Positions 1 to 9,661 of a stretch of 64,000 nucleotides of DNA are shown one piece after another; within the stretch, counting starts at the first letter, position 1, and each line of letters begins with the position of its first letter. This DNA is from Algoriphagus sp. PAP.12. Lineage in GTDB: Bacteria > Bacteroidota > Bacteroidia > Cytophagales > Cyclobacteriaceae. Location of the stretch: NCBI RefSeq assembly GCF_026652115.1, contig NZ_JAPPSQ010000004.1, positions 124,001 to 188,000 on the forward strand. The letters are read 5' to 3'. A program made the translations under genes and the position numbers. The notes under the pieces are model-generated. The model was not told where the DNA came from, made no database searches, and saw nothing but the letters and a program-made list of their open reading frames with translations.

Positions 1-1
1 A

Positions 2-1159
2 TTAGTCACTTCTGGAGGAAATGAATCTCCATTAAATGCTCTGGATCTAGCGGACAGATTGTATTTCAATGACGGAAAGGGAAATTTTTCAAAAGCTACC
101 CAATCAGGACTGCAATCAATAAGAGGAAGTAGTTCATCTGCAAAGACAATTGACCTGAATGGTGATGGTTCTTTGGATTTAGTCATTGGAGAGAGATTAG
201 TTCCGTTTGCCTATGGCCTATCTGCTTCTTCTCAGCTATGGATTAATGATGGAAAAGGCAATTTCTCCAACCAAACAGCAGAGTTAGCACCTGGATTAAA
301 AGAGATCGGAATGGTAACCGCTTTGGAGGTCTTCGATTGGGATGGTGATGGAAAAGATGATTTGGTCTTGGTCGGTGACTGGATGGCTCCTACTTTCTTT
401 AGGAATATCGGAGGTAAATTGGAGAAAATCGAAATACCAGAGATGAACCAGTATAAAGGCTGGTATAGAACGGTTACTTCGGCGGATTTGGACGGCAATG
501 GCCTTCCAGATTTGATTTTGGGAAATCAGGGATTGAACTCTCGATTCAAAGCAAAAAACGGTTCTTCAGTCAGGATGTATTTGAATGATTTTGACCAGAA
601 CGGTTCAATTGAACAAATTTTCACCACCACTGAAAATGATGTCCAGATTCCATTTACTCTGAAGCATGAGCTGGAAAAACAGATCCCGGGAATCAGAAAG
701 AAATACATTCGCTACTCGAACTATAACAACCAATCGCTAGACCAGATTTTTGATCCAGCTATCATTTCCAAGTCAATGATCAATGAGGTAAATCATTTGG
801 AATCGGGAGTTTTGATGAATCAAGGAAATGGGAAATTTGAATGGATTTCATTCCCAAGGATGGCGCAGAGGTCCTGGATTTTTGCCACGACTGCTGGTGA
901 TTTCAATGAAGACGGGAAGATCGACTTGATTCTTGGAGGAAACCTTACAGGAGTAAAACCTGAGATCGGAAAATCTGATGCAAGCTATGGAGAAGTGCTT
1001 TTGGGAAATGGAGACGGCAGCTTTACTTTCTCTCCAAATTCACAAAACCACTTGAAACTAGATGGGGAAATCAGAGCTATTTCTCCACTCGGGAATTCTG
1101 AGATCCTTTTCGTTAAAAACAATGACCAAGCAGAAATCTGGAAGTATGAAAAGAAATAA
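2..1159 (+). CDS. VCBS/FG-GAP repeat protein (ASPIC/UnbV type), 5'-truncated by the window edge
   Basis: The reading frame is open from base 2, so the N-terminus lies outside the window. About 385 C-terminal residues are visible. They contain several FG-GAP/VCBS calcium-binding signatures of the form DxNGDGxxDL (for example DLNGDGSLDL, DWDGDGKDDL, DLDGNGLPDL, DFNEDGKIDL), which form beta-propeller blades. The protein aligns along its length with the C-terminal third of the next gene, sharing the SGGNE, GNxGLNS and LxKQIP motifs, so the two are tandem paralogues. The family is secreted and large, usually with an ASPIC/UnbV domain; its biochemical role is not established. The stop overlaps the start of the next gene, which implies one transcript. 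Confidence 0.85.
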   Translation, partial: LVTSGGNESPLNALDLADRLYFNDGKGNFSKATQSGLQSIRGSSSSAKTIDLNGDGSLDLVIGERLVPFAYGLSASSQLWINDGKGNFSNQTAELAPGLKEIGMVTALEVFDWDGDGKDDLVLVGDWMAPTFFRNIGGKLEKIEIPEMNQYKGWYRTVTSADLDGNGLPDLILGNQGLNSRFKAKNGSSVRMYLNDFDQNGSIEQIFTTTENDVQIPFTLKHELEKQIPGIRKKYIRYSNYNNQSLDQIFDPAIISKSMINEVNHLESGVLMNQGNGKFEWISFPRMAQRSWIFATTAGDFNEDGKIDLILGGNLTGVKPEIGKSDASYGEVLLGNGDGSFTFSPNSQNHLKLDGEIRAISPLGNSEILFVKNNDQAEIWKYEKK

Positions 1160-4100
1160 ATCAATCTATTTCATCATTTCCGTATTCGTTCTGGTCATTC
1201 AATTCAGCTGTGAAGAAAAAGTAGCGGAACCAACACTTTTCGAATTAATTCTTTCCGAAAAATCAGGGATTCAATTTGAAAACACTTTGGTTTCCACTGA
1301 TGATTTGAATATTCTAGAATACCTCTATTTCTACAACGGAGGTGGTGTAGCAGCAGGAGACATCAACAATGATGGCTTAGTGGATCTATATTTCTCAGGT
1401 AATCAAGTAGCCGACAAACTTTACCTTAATCAGGGGAACTTTCAATTCAAGGACATTTCAGAATCCGCAGGTATTCCCGATGATGGTAGCTGGTCCAATG
1501 GTGTTACCATGGCTGATGTCAATGGCGACGGGTTACTCGATATTTATGTAAGTCAGCTTGGAGGTTATAAAGATTTCAAAGGGAAAAACAGACTTTTTAT
1601 CAACCAGGGAGACCTAACATTCATCGATTTGGCGGATCAATATGGAGTTGCATTTGAAGGCTTTGGAACCCATGCCGCATTCTTTGATTACGATAGAGAC
1701 GGAGATTTGGACCTTTATCTCTTGAATCATGGAGTGAAATCCCCAGAGGTTTTCACCAAGTCCGAAAATCGATCGATTCCAGATTCGGGAGGAGACAAGC
1801 TTCTCCAAAATCAAGCAGCTCAAGGCGAAAGAGGTTTTATTGATGTTACAGAGGAAGCTGGTGTCTATTCCAGCATTTTGGGATTTGGCTTGGGAGTTAA
1901 CATTGAGGATTTCAACGGAGATGGCTGGTTGGATATTTATGTTTCCAATGACTTTACCGAAAACGATTACCTCTATCTAAATAATCAGAATGGGACTTTT
2001 CGGGAATCTCTCCAAGATTTGATTTCAAACACTTCCCGCTATTCCATGGGAAATGATGCAGCCGATATCAATGGCGATGGATTTCCTGAAATTTTCACAA
2101 CAGATATGCTACCAGAAAACCCTGAAATCTGGATGAAATCAGTGGGTGAAGACAAGGCGGAAGTCTACACGATCAAAAAGCAATTTGGCTATAATGATCA
2201 ATATGTTAGAAATCACCTGCAACTCAATTTAGGGAATGGAGAATTCAGTGAAATTGGCCTGTATTCAGGAATTTTTGCCTCTGACTGGAGCTGGTCTCCA
2301 CTCATTTTTGATATGGACAATGATGGCAAAAAAGATATCCATGTCACGAATGGAATTGTGAAAAGGCCAAATGATTTGGACTTCATCCAATATTCTCAAG
2401 ATGCGCATGGAAACATGAGTTTTGATGAACTTCGCGAGCGTCAAATCGCGATGCTCCCATCCGTCCAATTGCCTAATTATGTCTTCAGAAATACAGATTT
2501 GCTGAGATTTCAGGAAAACGGAAAAACTTGGGGATTGGATCAGATTTCCTATTCCAACGGAAGCACCTATGCGGATTTGGATAATGATGGAGACTTGGAC
2601 CTGATCATTAACAACCTCAACCAACCGGCATTCCTCTATCAAAATCATTCAGAAAAAACTGGCAATTCTTTCATCAAAATACAATTGAAAAGTGCTGGCC
2701 AAAATCCATTTGGCTTAGGAGCTGAAGTCAAGATTATTGATGGGGAAAAGACCTTCAGGCAATTACTGAGTACTTCCCGTGGATTCCAGTCTGGAACCTC
2801 TACTGAATTGGTTTTTGGATTAGGGAAAATCAATGCAAAAGTCAATGCTCAGGTCAGATGGCCTGATGGCAAATTGGAAGATTTCAAAGACTTAGAGATC
2901 AACCAAACTTACACCTTGATTAAGGGAGCTGGAAGTTCTGTGAATTTACTTCCAAACCCAATTTTAGCAAAAGCCAAGTCTCCAATTGCTTGGAAACATC
3001 AGGAAAATTTAGACCTAGATGAGACCAAAAAGGAATACTTAATTCCAAGGTCTTTCGGCATGGAAGGTCCTGCAGTGGCTACAAATGATATCAATGGAGA
3101 TGGGTTGACAGATGTCTATCTGGGAGGAGCTAAAGATCAGGCTGGAGCATTTTTTCTTCAAAGCCCAGATGGCTCATTTAAAAAAGTTCCTAATCCCATT
3201 TTTCAGCAATTAGCAAAAGCAGAAGATGTTGTAGCTGTTTTCGAAGATTGGAATGGAGATGGAAATTTGGACCTTTACGTAGGTAGTGGCGGAAACGAAT
3301 TCGAAACAGGAAATCTCTTTTTATTTGACAGAGTGCTTTTCGGCGATGGTCTGGGGCATTTTCAGTTTTCGCCCAATTCACTCCCGCCTATTGGACAAAA
3401 TACCTCTGTCGTTGCCGTCCAAGATATCAATCAGGATGGATTTAAAGATATTTTCTTGGGCAGTTCATCCATTTCAGGGGATTATGGTGCCAGTCCTAAA
3501 AGTCATATTTTGATCAACAATGGGAAAGGACAATTCAAGGATGAATCAGAAAAATGGCTCGGTGAAAACCAAAACTTGGGAATGGTCAAAGATGCGAAAT
3601 GGACTGACTTGACAGGTAATGGAAAGGAGGAATTAATTGTTGCTGCACATTGGACAAAAGTTCGCATTTTCCAACTGGAAAATGAATCTTTGAAAGAGAT
3701 TTTCACAAATGGATTGGAGTATTCCTCGGGATGGATTAATTCTTTGGAAGTTGCCGATATCAATGGAGATGGACTTTTGGATTTAGTGACTGGGAATTTG
3801 GGACTAAACTCAAAACTCAAAGCATCGAAGGAAAAGCCGGTCGTATTATTCCATCATGATTTTGATTCCAATGGACAAGCAGATCCTTTGATTTTCCATT
3901 CCATGGGAGATCTGTTGGTTCCTTTTGCCACAAGAGATGATTTGATCAAGCAAATCCCAAGCCTTAAAAAACTTCATGGTTCTTATGGGGATTACTCAAA
4001 AATTTCCGGTCCGGAATCTCTATTTGGACAGGAGTCTTTAAGCCAAATGGATGAGAAAAAAGCATTTGAATTGAGATCAGGAGTCTATTTTCAACAAACC

Positions 4101-4424
4101 GATAGAAGCTTTCAATTTTCTGCATTCCACTGGAAAGCCCAATTGAGTCCTATAGAAGCAATTCATTGGGACGAAAAAACCAAAGAGCTGTGGCTAGGCG
4201 GAAACTTCTCCGGTTTTAGAGTCGATCTAGGAAAAACCAATGCCAATTCTCTTACAAGATTCAAATGGAAAAATGGTTCTTGGCAGGAAGTTCCTATCGA
4301 TTTAAAAATTCCTAATCAATTAGAAATAAGAAGGATAATGAAAATCAAGAATGGAAGCTCAGGCTACTTATTGGGGATCACCAGCAATGACTCTACCTAT
4401 CAATTGAGTCATTCTGAAAATTGA
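1146..4424 (+). CDS. VCBS/FG-GAP repeat lipoprotein with ASPIC/UnbV domain (CRTAC1-like)
   Basis: A 1092-residue protein. I chose the ATG at 1146, which overlaps the upstream stop by 14 nt, because it gives a clean lipoprotein signal peptide (positive MKRNK, hydrophobic core, Cys after QFS). A longer frame from 1062 would lack a signal at its N-terminus. Repeated DxNGDGxxDx calcium loops run from about residue 70 to 440 and again from about 640 to 930, indicating beta-propellers. Between them (about 490-600) is an ASPIC/UnbV-like segment with the GLGAEVKI and STSRGFQSG motifs. It is the full-length paralogue of the truncated upstream gene. The family is exported or surface-attached in Bacteroidota and often sits in carbohydrate-uptake loci. 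No enzymatic role can be assigned. Confidence 0.88.
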   Translation: MKRNKSIYFIISVFVLVIQFSCEEKVAEPTLFELILSEKSGIQFENTLVSTDDLNILEYLYFYNGGGVAAGDINNDGLVDLYFSGNQVADKLYLNQGNFQFKDISESAGIPDDGSWSNGVTMADVNGDGLLDIYVSQLGGYKDFKGKNRLFINQGDLTFIDLADQYGVAFEGFGTHAAFFDYDRDGDLDLYLLNHGVKSPEVFTKSENRSIPDSGGDKLLQNQAAQGERGFIDVTEEAGVYSSILGFGLGVNIEDFNGDGWLDIYVSNDFTENDYLYLNNQNGTFRESLQDLISNTSRYSMGNDAADINGDGFPEIFTTDMLPENPEIWMKSVGEDKAEVYTIKKQFGYNDQYVRNHLQLNLGNGEFSEIGLYSGIFASDWSWSPLIFDMDNDGKKDIHVTNGIVKRPNDLDFIQYSQDAHGNMSFDELRERQIAMLPSVQLPNYVFRNTDLLRFQENGKTWGLDQISYSNGSTYADLDNDGDLDLIINNLNQPAFLYQNHSEKTGNSFIKIQLKSAGQNPFGLGAEVKIIDGEKTFRQLLSTSRGFQSGTSTELVFGLGKINAKVNAQVRWPDGKLEDFKDLEINQTYTLIKGAGSSVNLLPNPILAKAKSPIAWKHQENLDLDETKKEYLIPRSFGMEGPAVATNDINGDGLTDVYLGGAKDQAGAFFLQSPDGSFKKVPNPIFQQLAKAEDVVAVFEDWNGDGNLDLYVGSGGNEFETGNLFLFDRVLFGDGLGHFQFSPNSLPPIGQNTSVVAVQDINQDGFKDIFLGSSSISGDYGASPKSHILINNGKGQFKDESEKWLGENQNLGMVKDAKWTDLTGNGKEELIVAAHWTKVRIFQLENESLKEIFTNGLEYSSGWINSLEVADINGDGLLDLVTGNLGLNSKLKASKEKPVVLFHHDFDSNGQADPLIFHSMGDLLVPFATRDDLIKQIPSLKKLHGSYGDYSKISGPESLFGQESLSQMDEKKAFELRSGVYFQQTDRSFQFSAFHWKAQLSPIEAIHWDEKTKELWLGGNFSGFRVDLGKTNANSLTRFKWKNGSWQEVPIDLKIPNQLEIRRIMKIKNGSSGYLLGITSNDSTYQLSHSEN

Positions 4425-4433
4425 CAATAATCA

Positions 4434-4464
4434 TTTGTCAGCGAGGTATTTTAACATACTTTTG
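4434..4464 (+). promoter_or_regulatory. Bacteroidota-type promoter of the haloperoxidase-like gene
   Basis: TTTG at 4434-4437, a 19-bp spacer and TACTTTTG at 4457-4464 match the Bacteroidota primary-sigma consensus TTTG-N19-21-TAnnTTTG exactly. Transcription would start near 4470, leaving a leader of about 80 nt. It lies just after the VCBS gene, so the haloperoxidase-like gene has its own promoter. Confidence 0.65.
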
Positions 4465-4550
4465 GCTAAACCTGACGCAGGATTGAAATACTCCTTGAGT
4501 CTCCCGACACTATTCAGTAAATTTAAGGTTCCAAACAAGACACTTACCCA

Positions 4551-5894
4551 ATGCTTAGATTAAAACAACTGCTAGTTGCAGGAACACTTCTTCTCGCTTT
4601 TGCATGTCAAAAGCCAGTGGATTACAGTCAAGCGATAACCGACGGACAGTACCTCAGTGAAGCACAAAATCGAATCACCGAGGTCATCATACATGATATT
4701 TTCTCTCCTCCAGTAGCAGCACGGATTTATTCCTATTCTTCCCTAGCAGCTTACGAAGTGGCCGCTGCCACTGATCCAGCCTATAGTTCTCTTTTGGGAC
4801 AATTAAATGGTTCCGAACCTGTGAATTTCACTGTTCCCGAAAATGTCTATCCTCCATTGGCTTCTTTGGCAGCCTATTACAAAATGGGTACAGCACTGAT
4901 CTTTTCTGAAGATATGGTCACTGCTCAGAGAGACAAGGTTTTCGAAGAATTAAAAGAAAAAGGGATTCCTGAAGACGTGTTTGAGGCTTCAATTGCTTTC
5001 GGAGAGCAAGTCGCTGATGCTGTGAAGGCTTATTCCTCTAAAGATAATTATCACCAAAGTCGCTCATTTCCAAAATATACCGTAACAGGTCAACCTGGTA
5101 CTTGGGAACCAACTCCTCCAGCTTATATGGAAGGTATTGAGCCGCACTGGAACAAGATTAGAACCTTTGTGATCGATTCTGCTGCTCAATTCAAGGTTTC
5201 ACCACCTCCTCCATACTCCACTGATCCCAATTCGGACTTCTATAAGGAGGCGAAGGCTGTTTATGAAGCTGTGATCAATGCAGACAAAGAGGAATTGGAT
5301 ATCGCGATGTTCTGGGATTGCAATCCTTACAAAATGAATGTAAAAGGGCATGTGATGTTTGCAGAGAAAAAGATTACACCAGGTGGACATTGGATGAGTA
5401 TTGCTGCGATTGCTTCCAAAGCTGCGAATGCAGACTGGAAAAAAACCGCTGAAGCATTTGCAATGACAGGGATTTCACTTCATGACGCATTTGTCGCTTG
5501 TTGGGATGAAAAGTATAGAAGTAAATTGGTTCGCCCTGAGACCTACATTAATCAAAATATAGATGAGGAATGGGTTCCTGTCTTGCAGACTCCTCCATTC
5601 CCTGAGCATACCAGTGGACATAGTGTGGCTTCCACAGCAGCTGCATTTACTTTGACCCAGATCTATGGCGACAATTTCCACTTTGTGGATAGCTCTGAAG
5701 TGAATTATGGACTTCCAATTAGGGAGTATAATTCCTTTTTAGAAGCTTCTTCTGAAGCAGCAATTTCTAGATTTTATGGAGGTATCCACTACATGCCTGC
5801 CATAGACGAAGGTGTATGGCAAGGCAGACAAGTTGGTGAGCTGATTTGGTCAAGAATCAGCCCCGAAACAAAAAATTTAGCAGAAAACAAGTAA
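4551..5894 (+). CDS. vanadium-dependent haloperoxidase / PAP2-superfamily lipoprotein
   Basis: A 447-residue exported lipoprotein with Cys at the end of the LLLAFACQ signal. The three active-site stretches of the PAP2/vanadium haloperoxidase superfamily are present: K321-x6-R328-P, S355-G-H357 in PEHTSGHS, and S-R407-x5-H413 in SRFYGGIHY. These residues bind phosphate or vanadate and supply the catalytic histidines. Length and architecture match the haloperoxidase-like members common in Bacteroidota rather than small lipid phosphatases. Substrate, and whether it uses vanadate or acts as a phosphatase, cannot be read from the sequence. It follows two VCBS genes and is closed by its own strong terminator. 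Confidence 0.85.
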   Translation: MLRLKQLLVAGTLLLAFACQKPVDYSQAITDGQYLSEAQNRITEVIIHDIFSPPVAARIYSYSSLAAYEVAAATDPAYSSLLGQLNGSEPVNFTVPENVYPPLASLAAYYKMGTALIFSEDMVTAQRDKVFEELKEKGIPEDVFEASIAFGEQVADAVKAYSSKDNYHQSRSFPKYTVTGQPGTWEPTPPAYMEGIEPHWNKIRTFVIDSAAQFKVSPPPPYSTDPNSDFYKEAKAVYEAVINADKEELDIAMFWDCNPYKMNVKGHVMFAEKKITPGGHWMSIAAIASKAANADWKKTAEAFAMTGISLHDAFVACWDEKYRSKLVRPETYINQNIDEEWVPVLQTPPFPEHTSGHSVASTAAAFTLTQIYGDNFHFVDSSEVNYGLPIREYNSFLEASSEAAISRFYGGIHYMPAIDEGVWQGRQVGELIWSRISPETKNLAENK

Positions 5895-5900
5895 TTTAAG

Positions 5901-5924
5901 CAGCCCGAAAGGGCTGTTTTTTTT
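5901..5924 (+). terminator. Rho-independent terminator
   Basis: CAGCCC-GAAA-GGGCTG (5901-5916) is a perfect 6-bp stem with a stable GAAA tetraloop, followed by eight T (5917-5924). It starts 6 nt after the stop of the haloperoxidase-like gene. Confidence 0.92.
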
Positions 5925-5943
5925 AACCAAAACTCATTATTAA

Positions 5944-7065
5944 ATGTCAAATCCGATTTGGATCATGACTTCAGCTTTTGATCAGCTGAACTTGGATCAA
6001 ACCATAGAAAAGGCGAAGGAAATCGATGTGCAGGGATTGGACCTCTGTGTTTTCCGAAAAGATGGTACCCGAGATGATTTCGTAGCTACCCATCTTGATT
6101 ATGAAAACTTTGGGACTGAACAGGCAAAAGCCTTGATTGATCAATTTAATGGAGCGGAATTACGCCTTTCAATTGGTGCTTTTGACAATTTAATAGGTGG
6201 TGATCCGGGTCAAAGAATCAAAAACCAAAATCACCTACTTCGATTGATTCAAATGGCCTATTACTTGGGGGGTGATGAAAATGATGTCAAAGTAGGGACC
6301 TTCGTCGGCTACAATCATGAATTGGGAAATCAGGAAGGTGGTTTTGAAAAAAACTTGCTGGAATATCAGCGGATTTTCACCCCAATCATCAATTATGCGG
6401 CTGACTTAGGAGTTACAGTCCTGTATGAAAATTGTCCAATGGAAGGATGGAGAAGCTCCGGTCATTTCAGCACTTTCAACAATCTTCCCGGAGTATTGGC
6501 AGCGAGAAAACTGATGTATCAGCTTATTCCGTCCAAAAACCATGGAGAAATCTATGATCCATCCCACGACATTTGGCAGCATACCGATCCAGTAGAGGTA
6601 ATCAAAAACACAGATATGAGTCGGCTAAAGCGAATCCATGTGAAGTCTACCCGAAACAATCCGGATCCATTTTGGGGGAATATGTATCCTATGCATGAAA
6701 TCCCCGCAAATTGGGCTTCGAAAGCAGGAATTCCTTTCAGCAGCAATCCTTGGGACCGCCATCATTATGAAGCAACTTTACCAGGATTCGGGCTGGGAGA
6801 CAGTTTAGATTGGAGAGCTTTTGTGAATATTTTGAAAGAAAAAGGCTTCTTAGGTCCTTTTGAAATTGAGAATGAGGCTATCCTATCAAAGCAAACCGGT
6901 AAAATTGGAACTATTGTGCAAGGCTGTAAAGCTGCTGTTCAAAATCTTGCTCCTCTTCTCTATGAATTGGGAGATGAAGGCTGGACCTATCCTCAAAATG
7001 AATATCAACCTTTGAAGCAGATGGATCGAAAAGCTATTCCAGCTGTGACAATGGAGGACTTATAA
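5944..7065 (+). CDS. sugar phosphate isomerase/epimerase family protein (xylose-isomerase-like TIM barrel)
   Basis: A 373-residue cytoplasmic protein with no signal peptide. It has the AP-endonuclease-2/xylose-isomerase-like TIM-barrel pattern: an opening strand (IWIMTSAF), repeated beta/alpha units, and metal-ligand-type acidic and His residues in YENCPMEGW, EIYDPSHDIW, RIHVKSTRN and the C-terminal GPFEIENE. Members isomerise or epimerise free or phosphorylated sugars using a divalent metal. Position between the haloperoxidase-like gene and a GH28 enzyme suggests sugar catabolism, but the substrate is unknown. It is flanked by terminators on both sides, so it may be monocistronic. Confidence 0.8.
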   Translation: MSNPIWIMTSAFDQLNLDQTIEKAKEIDVQGLDLCVFRKDGTRDDFVATHLDYENFGTEQAKALIDQFNGAELRLSIGAFDNLIGGDPGQRIKNQNHLLRLIQMAYYLGGDENDVKVGTFVGYNHELGNQEGGFEKNLLEYQRIFTPIINYAADLGVTVLYENCPMEGWRSSGHFSTFNNLPGVLAARKLMYQLIPSKNHGEIYDPSHDIWQHTDPVEVIKNTDMSRLKRIHVKSTRNNPDPFWGNMYPMHEIPANWASKAGIPFSSNPWDRHHYEATLPGFGLGDSLDWRAFVNILKEKGFLGPFEIENEAILSKQTGKIGTIVQGCKAAVQNLAPLLYELGDEGWTYPQNEYQPLKQMDRKAIPAVTMEDL

Positions 7066-7072
7066 TTTAATA

Positions 7073-7114
7073 AGCCAGAAACCGTATTTTCCAGGTGGTT
7101 TCTGGCTATTTTTT
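7073..7114 (+). terminator. Rho-independent terminator
   Basis: An 11-bp perfect stem, AGCCAGAAACC (7073-7083) with GGTTTCTGGCT (7097-7107), has a 13-nt loop and is followed by ATTTTTT. It ends the TIM-barrel gene. Confidence 0.88.
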
Positions 7115-7202
7115 CAAGGATTTGCGAATATTCATCAAGAAAGAGAAGGATAGTTTCTAATTTGAAAAAGACTAAATAGTCTAGTTGAATAAATCCGAAT
7201 TC

Positions 7203-8576
7203 ATGAAATATTCCATTAGAGTCCTCCTAAGCTCATTAGTAATCATTTCTTTTTATTCCTGTTCAAATCAAACTGGAAGCATAAAAATCAAACAGATTGA
7301 AGTTGATGCTCCATTTGAAATGCCTCCTATCTCCTATCCAGATTTTTCAGAATTAGAGCAGTTTAATATTCAAGAATTTGGAGCTGATCCCAATGATCAA
7401 GAAGCTACTTCCAAAGCTATTGCATCCGCGATTTCACAGGCAAACTCCCAAGGAGGAGGAACGGTTATCATTCCAGCTGGAGAATGGCCAACAGGAAAAA
7501 TTCATTTCAAAAGCAATGTCAATCTTCATCTGGAAAAAGGTGCCACTTTGCTCTTTTCCAGTAATCCTGAAGACTATTTACCAGCAGTACAGAGTACTTG
7601 GGAAGGCATGGAGTGTTTCAATTATTCTCCTTTAATCTATGCTTTCGAATGTGAAAATGTAGCGATAACAGGTGAAGGGGAATTGAAAGCCAAAATGGAC
7701 GTTTGGGAAGTTTGGTTTGAAAGACCAGAAGCTCATATGCAAGCTTTGAAAAAATTGTACACAATGGCTTCAGAGAATGTCCCCGTACAAGACAGACAAA
7801 TGGTGGGAAATAAGGCTAATTTCAGGCCTCAATTTATCCAGTTCAACCGATGCAAAAATGTGCTTTTGGAAGGAGTTACCATCACCAATAGTCCATTTTG
7901 GGTGATCCATCCTTTTCTCTCCAAAGACATCATTATTCGCGGTGTCAAAGTCTTTGCCCATGGACACAACAATGACGGAGTAGATCCAGAAATGAGTCAA
8001 AACATTCTCATAGAAGATTGCATCTTTGATCAGGGCGATGATGCTATCGCTGTTAAATCAGGAAGAAATCAAGATGCTTGGCGACTCAATACTCCAACCA
8101 AAAACCTGGTAATCCGAGACTGTCTTATCAAGAATGGACACCAACTCCTTGCGATCGGCAGTGAACTTTCAGGAGGGGTTGAAAATGTATACATGGAAAA
8201 TTGCGCAGTACAAGAAGGCGCAAAATTGAATCACCTCCTTTTCATCAAAACTAATGAAAGAAGAGGTGGGCAGGTCTCAAACATCTACATGAAAAATATC
8301 AATTCTGGCAAGATTGACTTAGGTATCTTAGGGATCGAGACAGATGTACTTTATCAATGGCGAGACTTGGTACCAACCTATGAAAGGAGACTGACCCCAA
8401 TCAAAAACATTTATTTGGATAATGTAAAAGCTGGAAATATTGAGTTTGTTTCCAGAATCTTGGCCGATCCAGAGTTACCCGTGGAAAACGTCCAACTTAC
8501 CAATGTCAAATACGATTCTTTGCGGGGAGATAAACTAATCCATGAAAATGTCAATGGGTTTAAAATTCAAGAATAA
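7203..8576 (+). CDS. glycoside hydrolase family 28 (polygalacturonase-like) lipoprotein
   Basis: A 457-residue protein. The ATG at 7203 is preferred over a TTG six codons earlier because the lipoprotein signal (MKYS...SFYSC) then starts properly. A pectate-lyase-type right-handed beta-helix is indicated by the N-terminal FGADPND and the repeated short strands. GH28 active-site positions are recognisable: D258 in HNNDGVDPE, D279-D280 in QGDDAIAVKSG, H313 in NGHQ and K349 in FIKTN. GH28 enzymes hydrolyse galacturonan or rhamnogalacturonan chains by inversion. As a lipoprotein it probably works in the periplasm or at the surface. It may supply sugars for the upstream isomerase-like protein, which is inference from position. 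Confidence 0.9.
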   Translation: MKYSIRVLLSSLVIISFYSCSNQTGSIKIKQIEVDAPFEMPPISYPDFSELEQFNIQEFGADPNDQEATSKAIASAISQANSQGGGTVIIPAGEWPTGKIHFKSNVNLHLEKGATLLFSSNPEDYLPAVQSTWEGMECFNYSPLIYAFECENVAITGEGELKAKMDVWEVWFERPEAHMQALKKLYTMASENVPVQDRQMVGNKANFRPQFIQFNRCKNVLLEGVTITNSPFWVIHPFLSKDIIIRGVKVFAHGHNNDGVDPEMSQNILIEDCIFDQGDDAIAVKSGRNQDAWRLNTPTKNLVIRDCLIKNGHQLLAIGSELSGGVENVYMENCAVQEGAKLNHLLFIKTNERRGGQVSNIYMKNINSGKIDLGILGIETDVLYQWRDLVPTYERRLTPIKNIYLDNVKAGNIEFVSRILADPELPVENVQLTNVKYDSLRGDKLIHENVNGFKIQE

Positions 8577-8591
8577 CCCATAACACTTTCC

Positions 8592-9044
8592 TTATTTTAA
8601 ATCTTCATAACCCTGATCCACTTTGAGATCAAAACCTTCTGCCGCTGCGACTGCTAATTGGTCGCAGCGCTCATTTTCAGGGTTTCCTGCATGTCCTTTC
8701 ACCCAAACGAATTTGGGTTTGTATTTCAAGTGAAGCGGAATATACCGAAGCCAAAGATCTGGATTTTTCTTGTCCTTGAATCTCTTTTTTTGCCAACCCC
8801 AGAGCCAGCCTTTCTCTATCGCATCAACGACATATTTACTATCAGAATAAACCGTCACCGGAAACTCATCTGTATTCAAAGCCTGAAGAGCTCTGATCAC
8901 AGCAAGTAATTCCATGCGATTATTGGTGGTGAGACGGTAGCCCTCAGAAAGCTCCTTTCGGTGTTTCCCAAATTTTAAAACAGCCCCATATCCTCCTGGT
9001 CCGGGATTGCCTTTGGCGGCTCCATCGGTATAAATGGTAATCAT
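8592..9044 (-). CDS. rnhA: ribonuclease HI
   Basis: A 150-residue cytoplasmic enzyme that cuts the RNA strand of RNA:DNA hybrids. The RNase H carboxylates are all present: D7 (TDGAAKGNPG), E45 (NNRMEL), D68 (SDSKYV) and D128 (ERCDQLA), with the loop histidine H118 (KGHAG). Length equals that of classical RNase HI, with no N-terminal hybrid-binding domain. It converges on the GH28 gene with a 15-bp gap. Confidence 0.95.
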   Translation of the reverse strand: MITIYTDGAAKGNPGPGGYGAVLKFGKHRKELSEGYRLTTNNRMELLAVIRALQALNTDEFPVTVYSDSKYVVDAIEKGWLWGWQKKRFKDKKNPDLWLRYIPLHLKYKPKFVWVKGHAGNPENERCDQLAVAAAEGFDLKVDQGYEDLK

Positions 9045-9075
9045 GGCACAAAGAAAGGAATTTTAATTCGGACGC

Positions 9076-9657
9076 TTAAACAATGTCCATTGGGAAAGCA
9101 TTCGATTTGAAGATTTTGACTGCGATGGAAAGCAAAATAATCCCGAAAATCCTTCTCAAAACATCCAACCCAGTCTTTCCAAGCTTTCTTTCCAACCAAG
9201 TCGTGCTTTTCAATACTGCGTAGACAAAAATCAAATTCAAGACTATCCCGATCGCGATATTTACTTGGGCAAATTCAGCTTTCAAGGTCAAAATCGTAGT
9301 CAATGTTCCTGCCCCAGCAATCAAAGGAAAGGCAATCGGAACGATAGAAGCTCCAGATGTTGCATCTGGATCTGGTTTAAAAATCTCGATTCCCAAAATC
9401 ATTTCAGCACCTAAGGCAAAAATGATCAAGGCACCAGCGATAGCAAAGTCTTCCACTCCGATCCCAAACAATCCAAGAATCGATTTCCCCCCAAGCAAAA
9501 ACAAAATCATCAACAACCCCGCGGCCAAGGTAGCTTTCTCGGATTGGATGTGTCCGGCCTTCTTTCGAAGGTTGATAATAATCGGTATAGATCCCAAAAT
9601 ATCGATCACCGAAAATAGGATCAAAGACACAGAAAGGATTTGTTTGAAGTCGATCAT
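9076..9657 (-). CDS. MarC family integral membrane protein
   Basis: A 193-residue protein with about six hydrophobic segments. The MarC/UPF0056 signature is present in the first helices (LFSVIDILGSIPII) and in the central IVPIAFPLIAGAGTLTTI. The family lies in the inner membrane; its function is unresolved and the original link to multiple antibiotic resistance has not held. A TAGCTTTG promoter box ends 4 nt before the ATG, pointing to a leaderless mRNA. rnhA follows 31 bp downstream on the same strand and is probably co-transcribed. Confidence 0.88.
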   Translation of the reverse strand: MIDFKQILSVSLILFSVIDILGSIPIIINLRKKAGHIQSEKATLAAGLLMILFLLGGKSILGLFGIGVEDFAIAGALIIFALGAEMILGIEIFKPDPDATSGASIVPIAFPLIAGAGTLTTILTLKAEFAQVNIAIGIVLNLIFVYAVLKSTTWLERKLGKTGLDVLRRIFGIILLSIAVKIFKSNAFPMDIV

Positions 9658-9661
9658 GACG

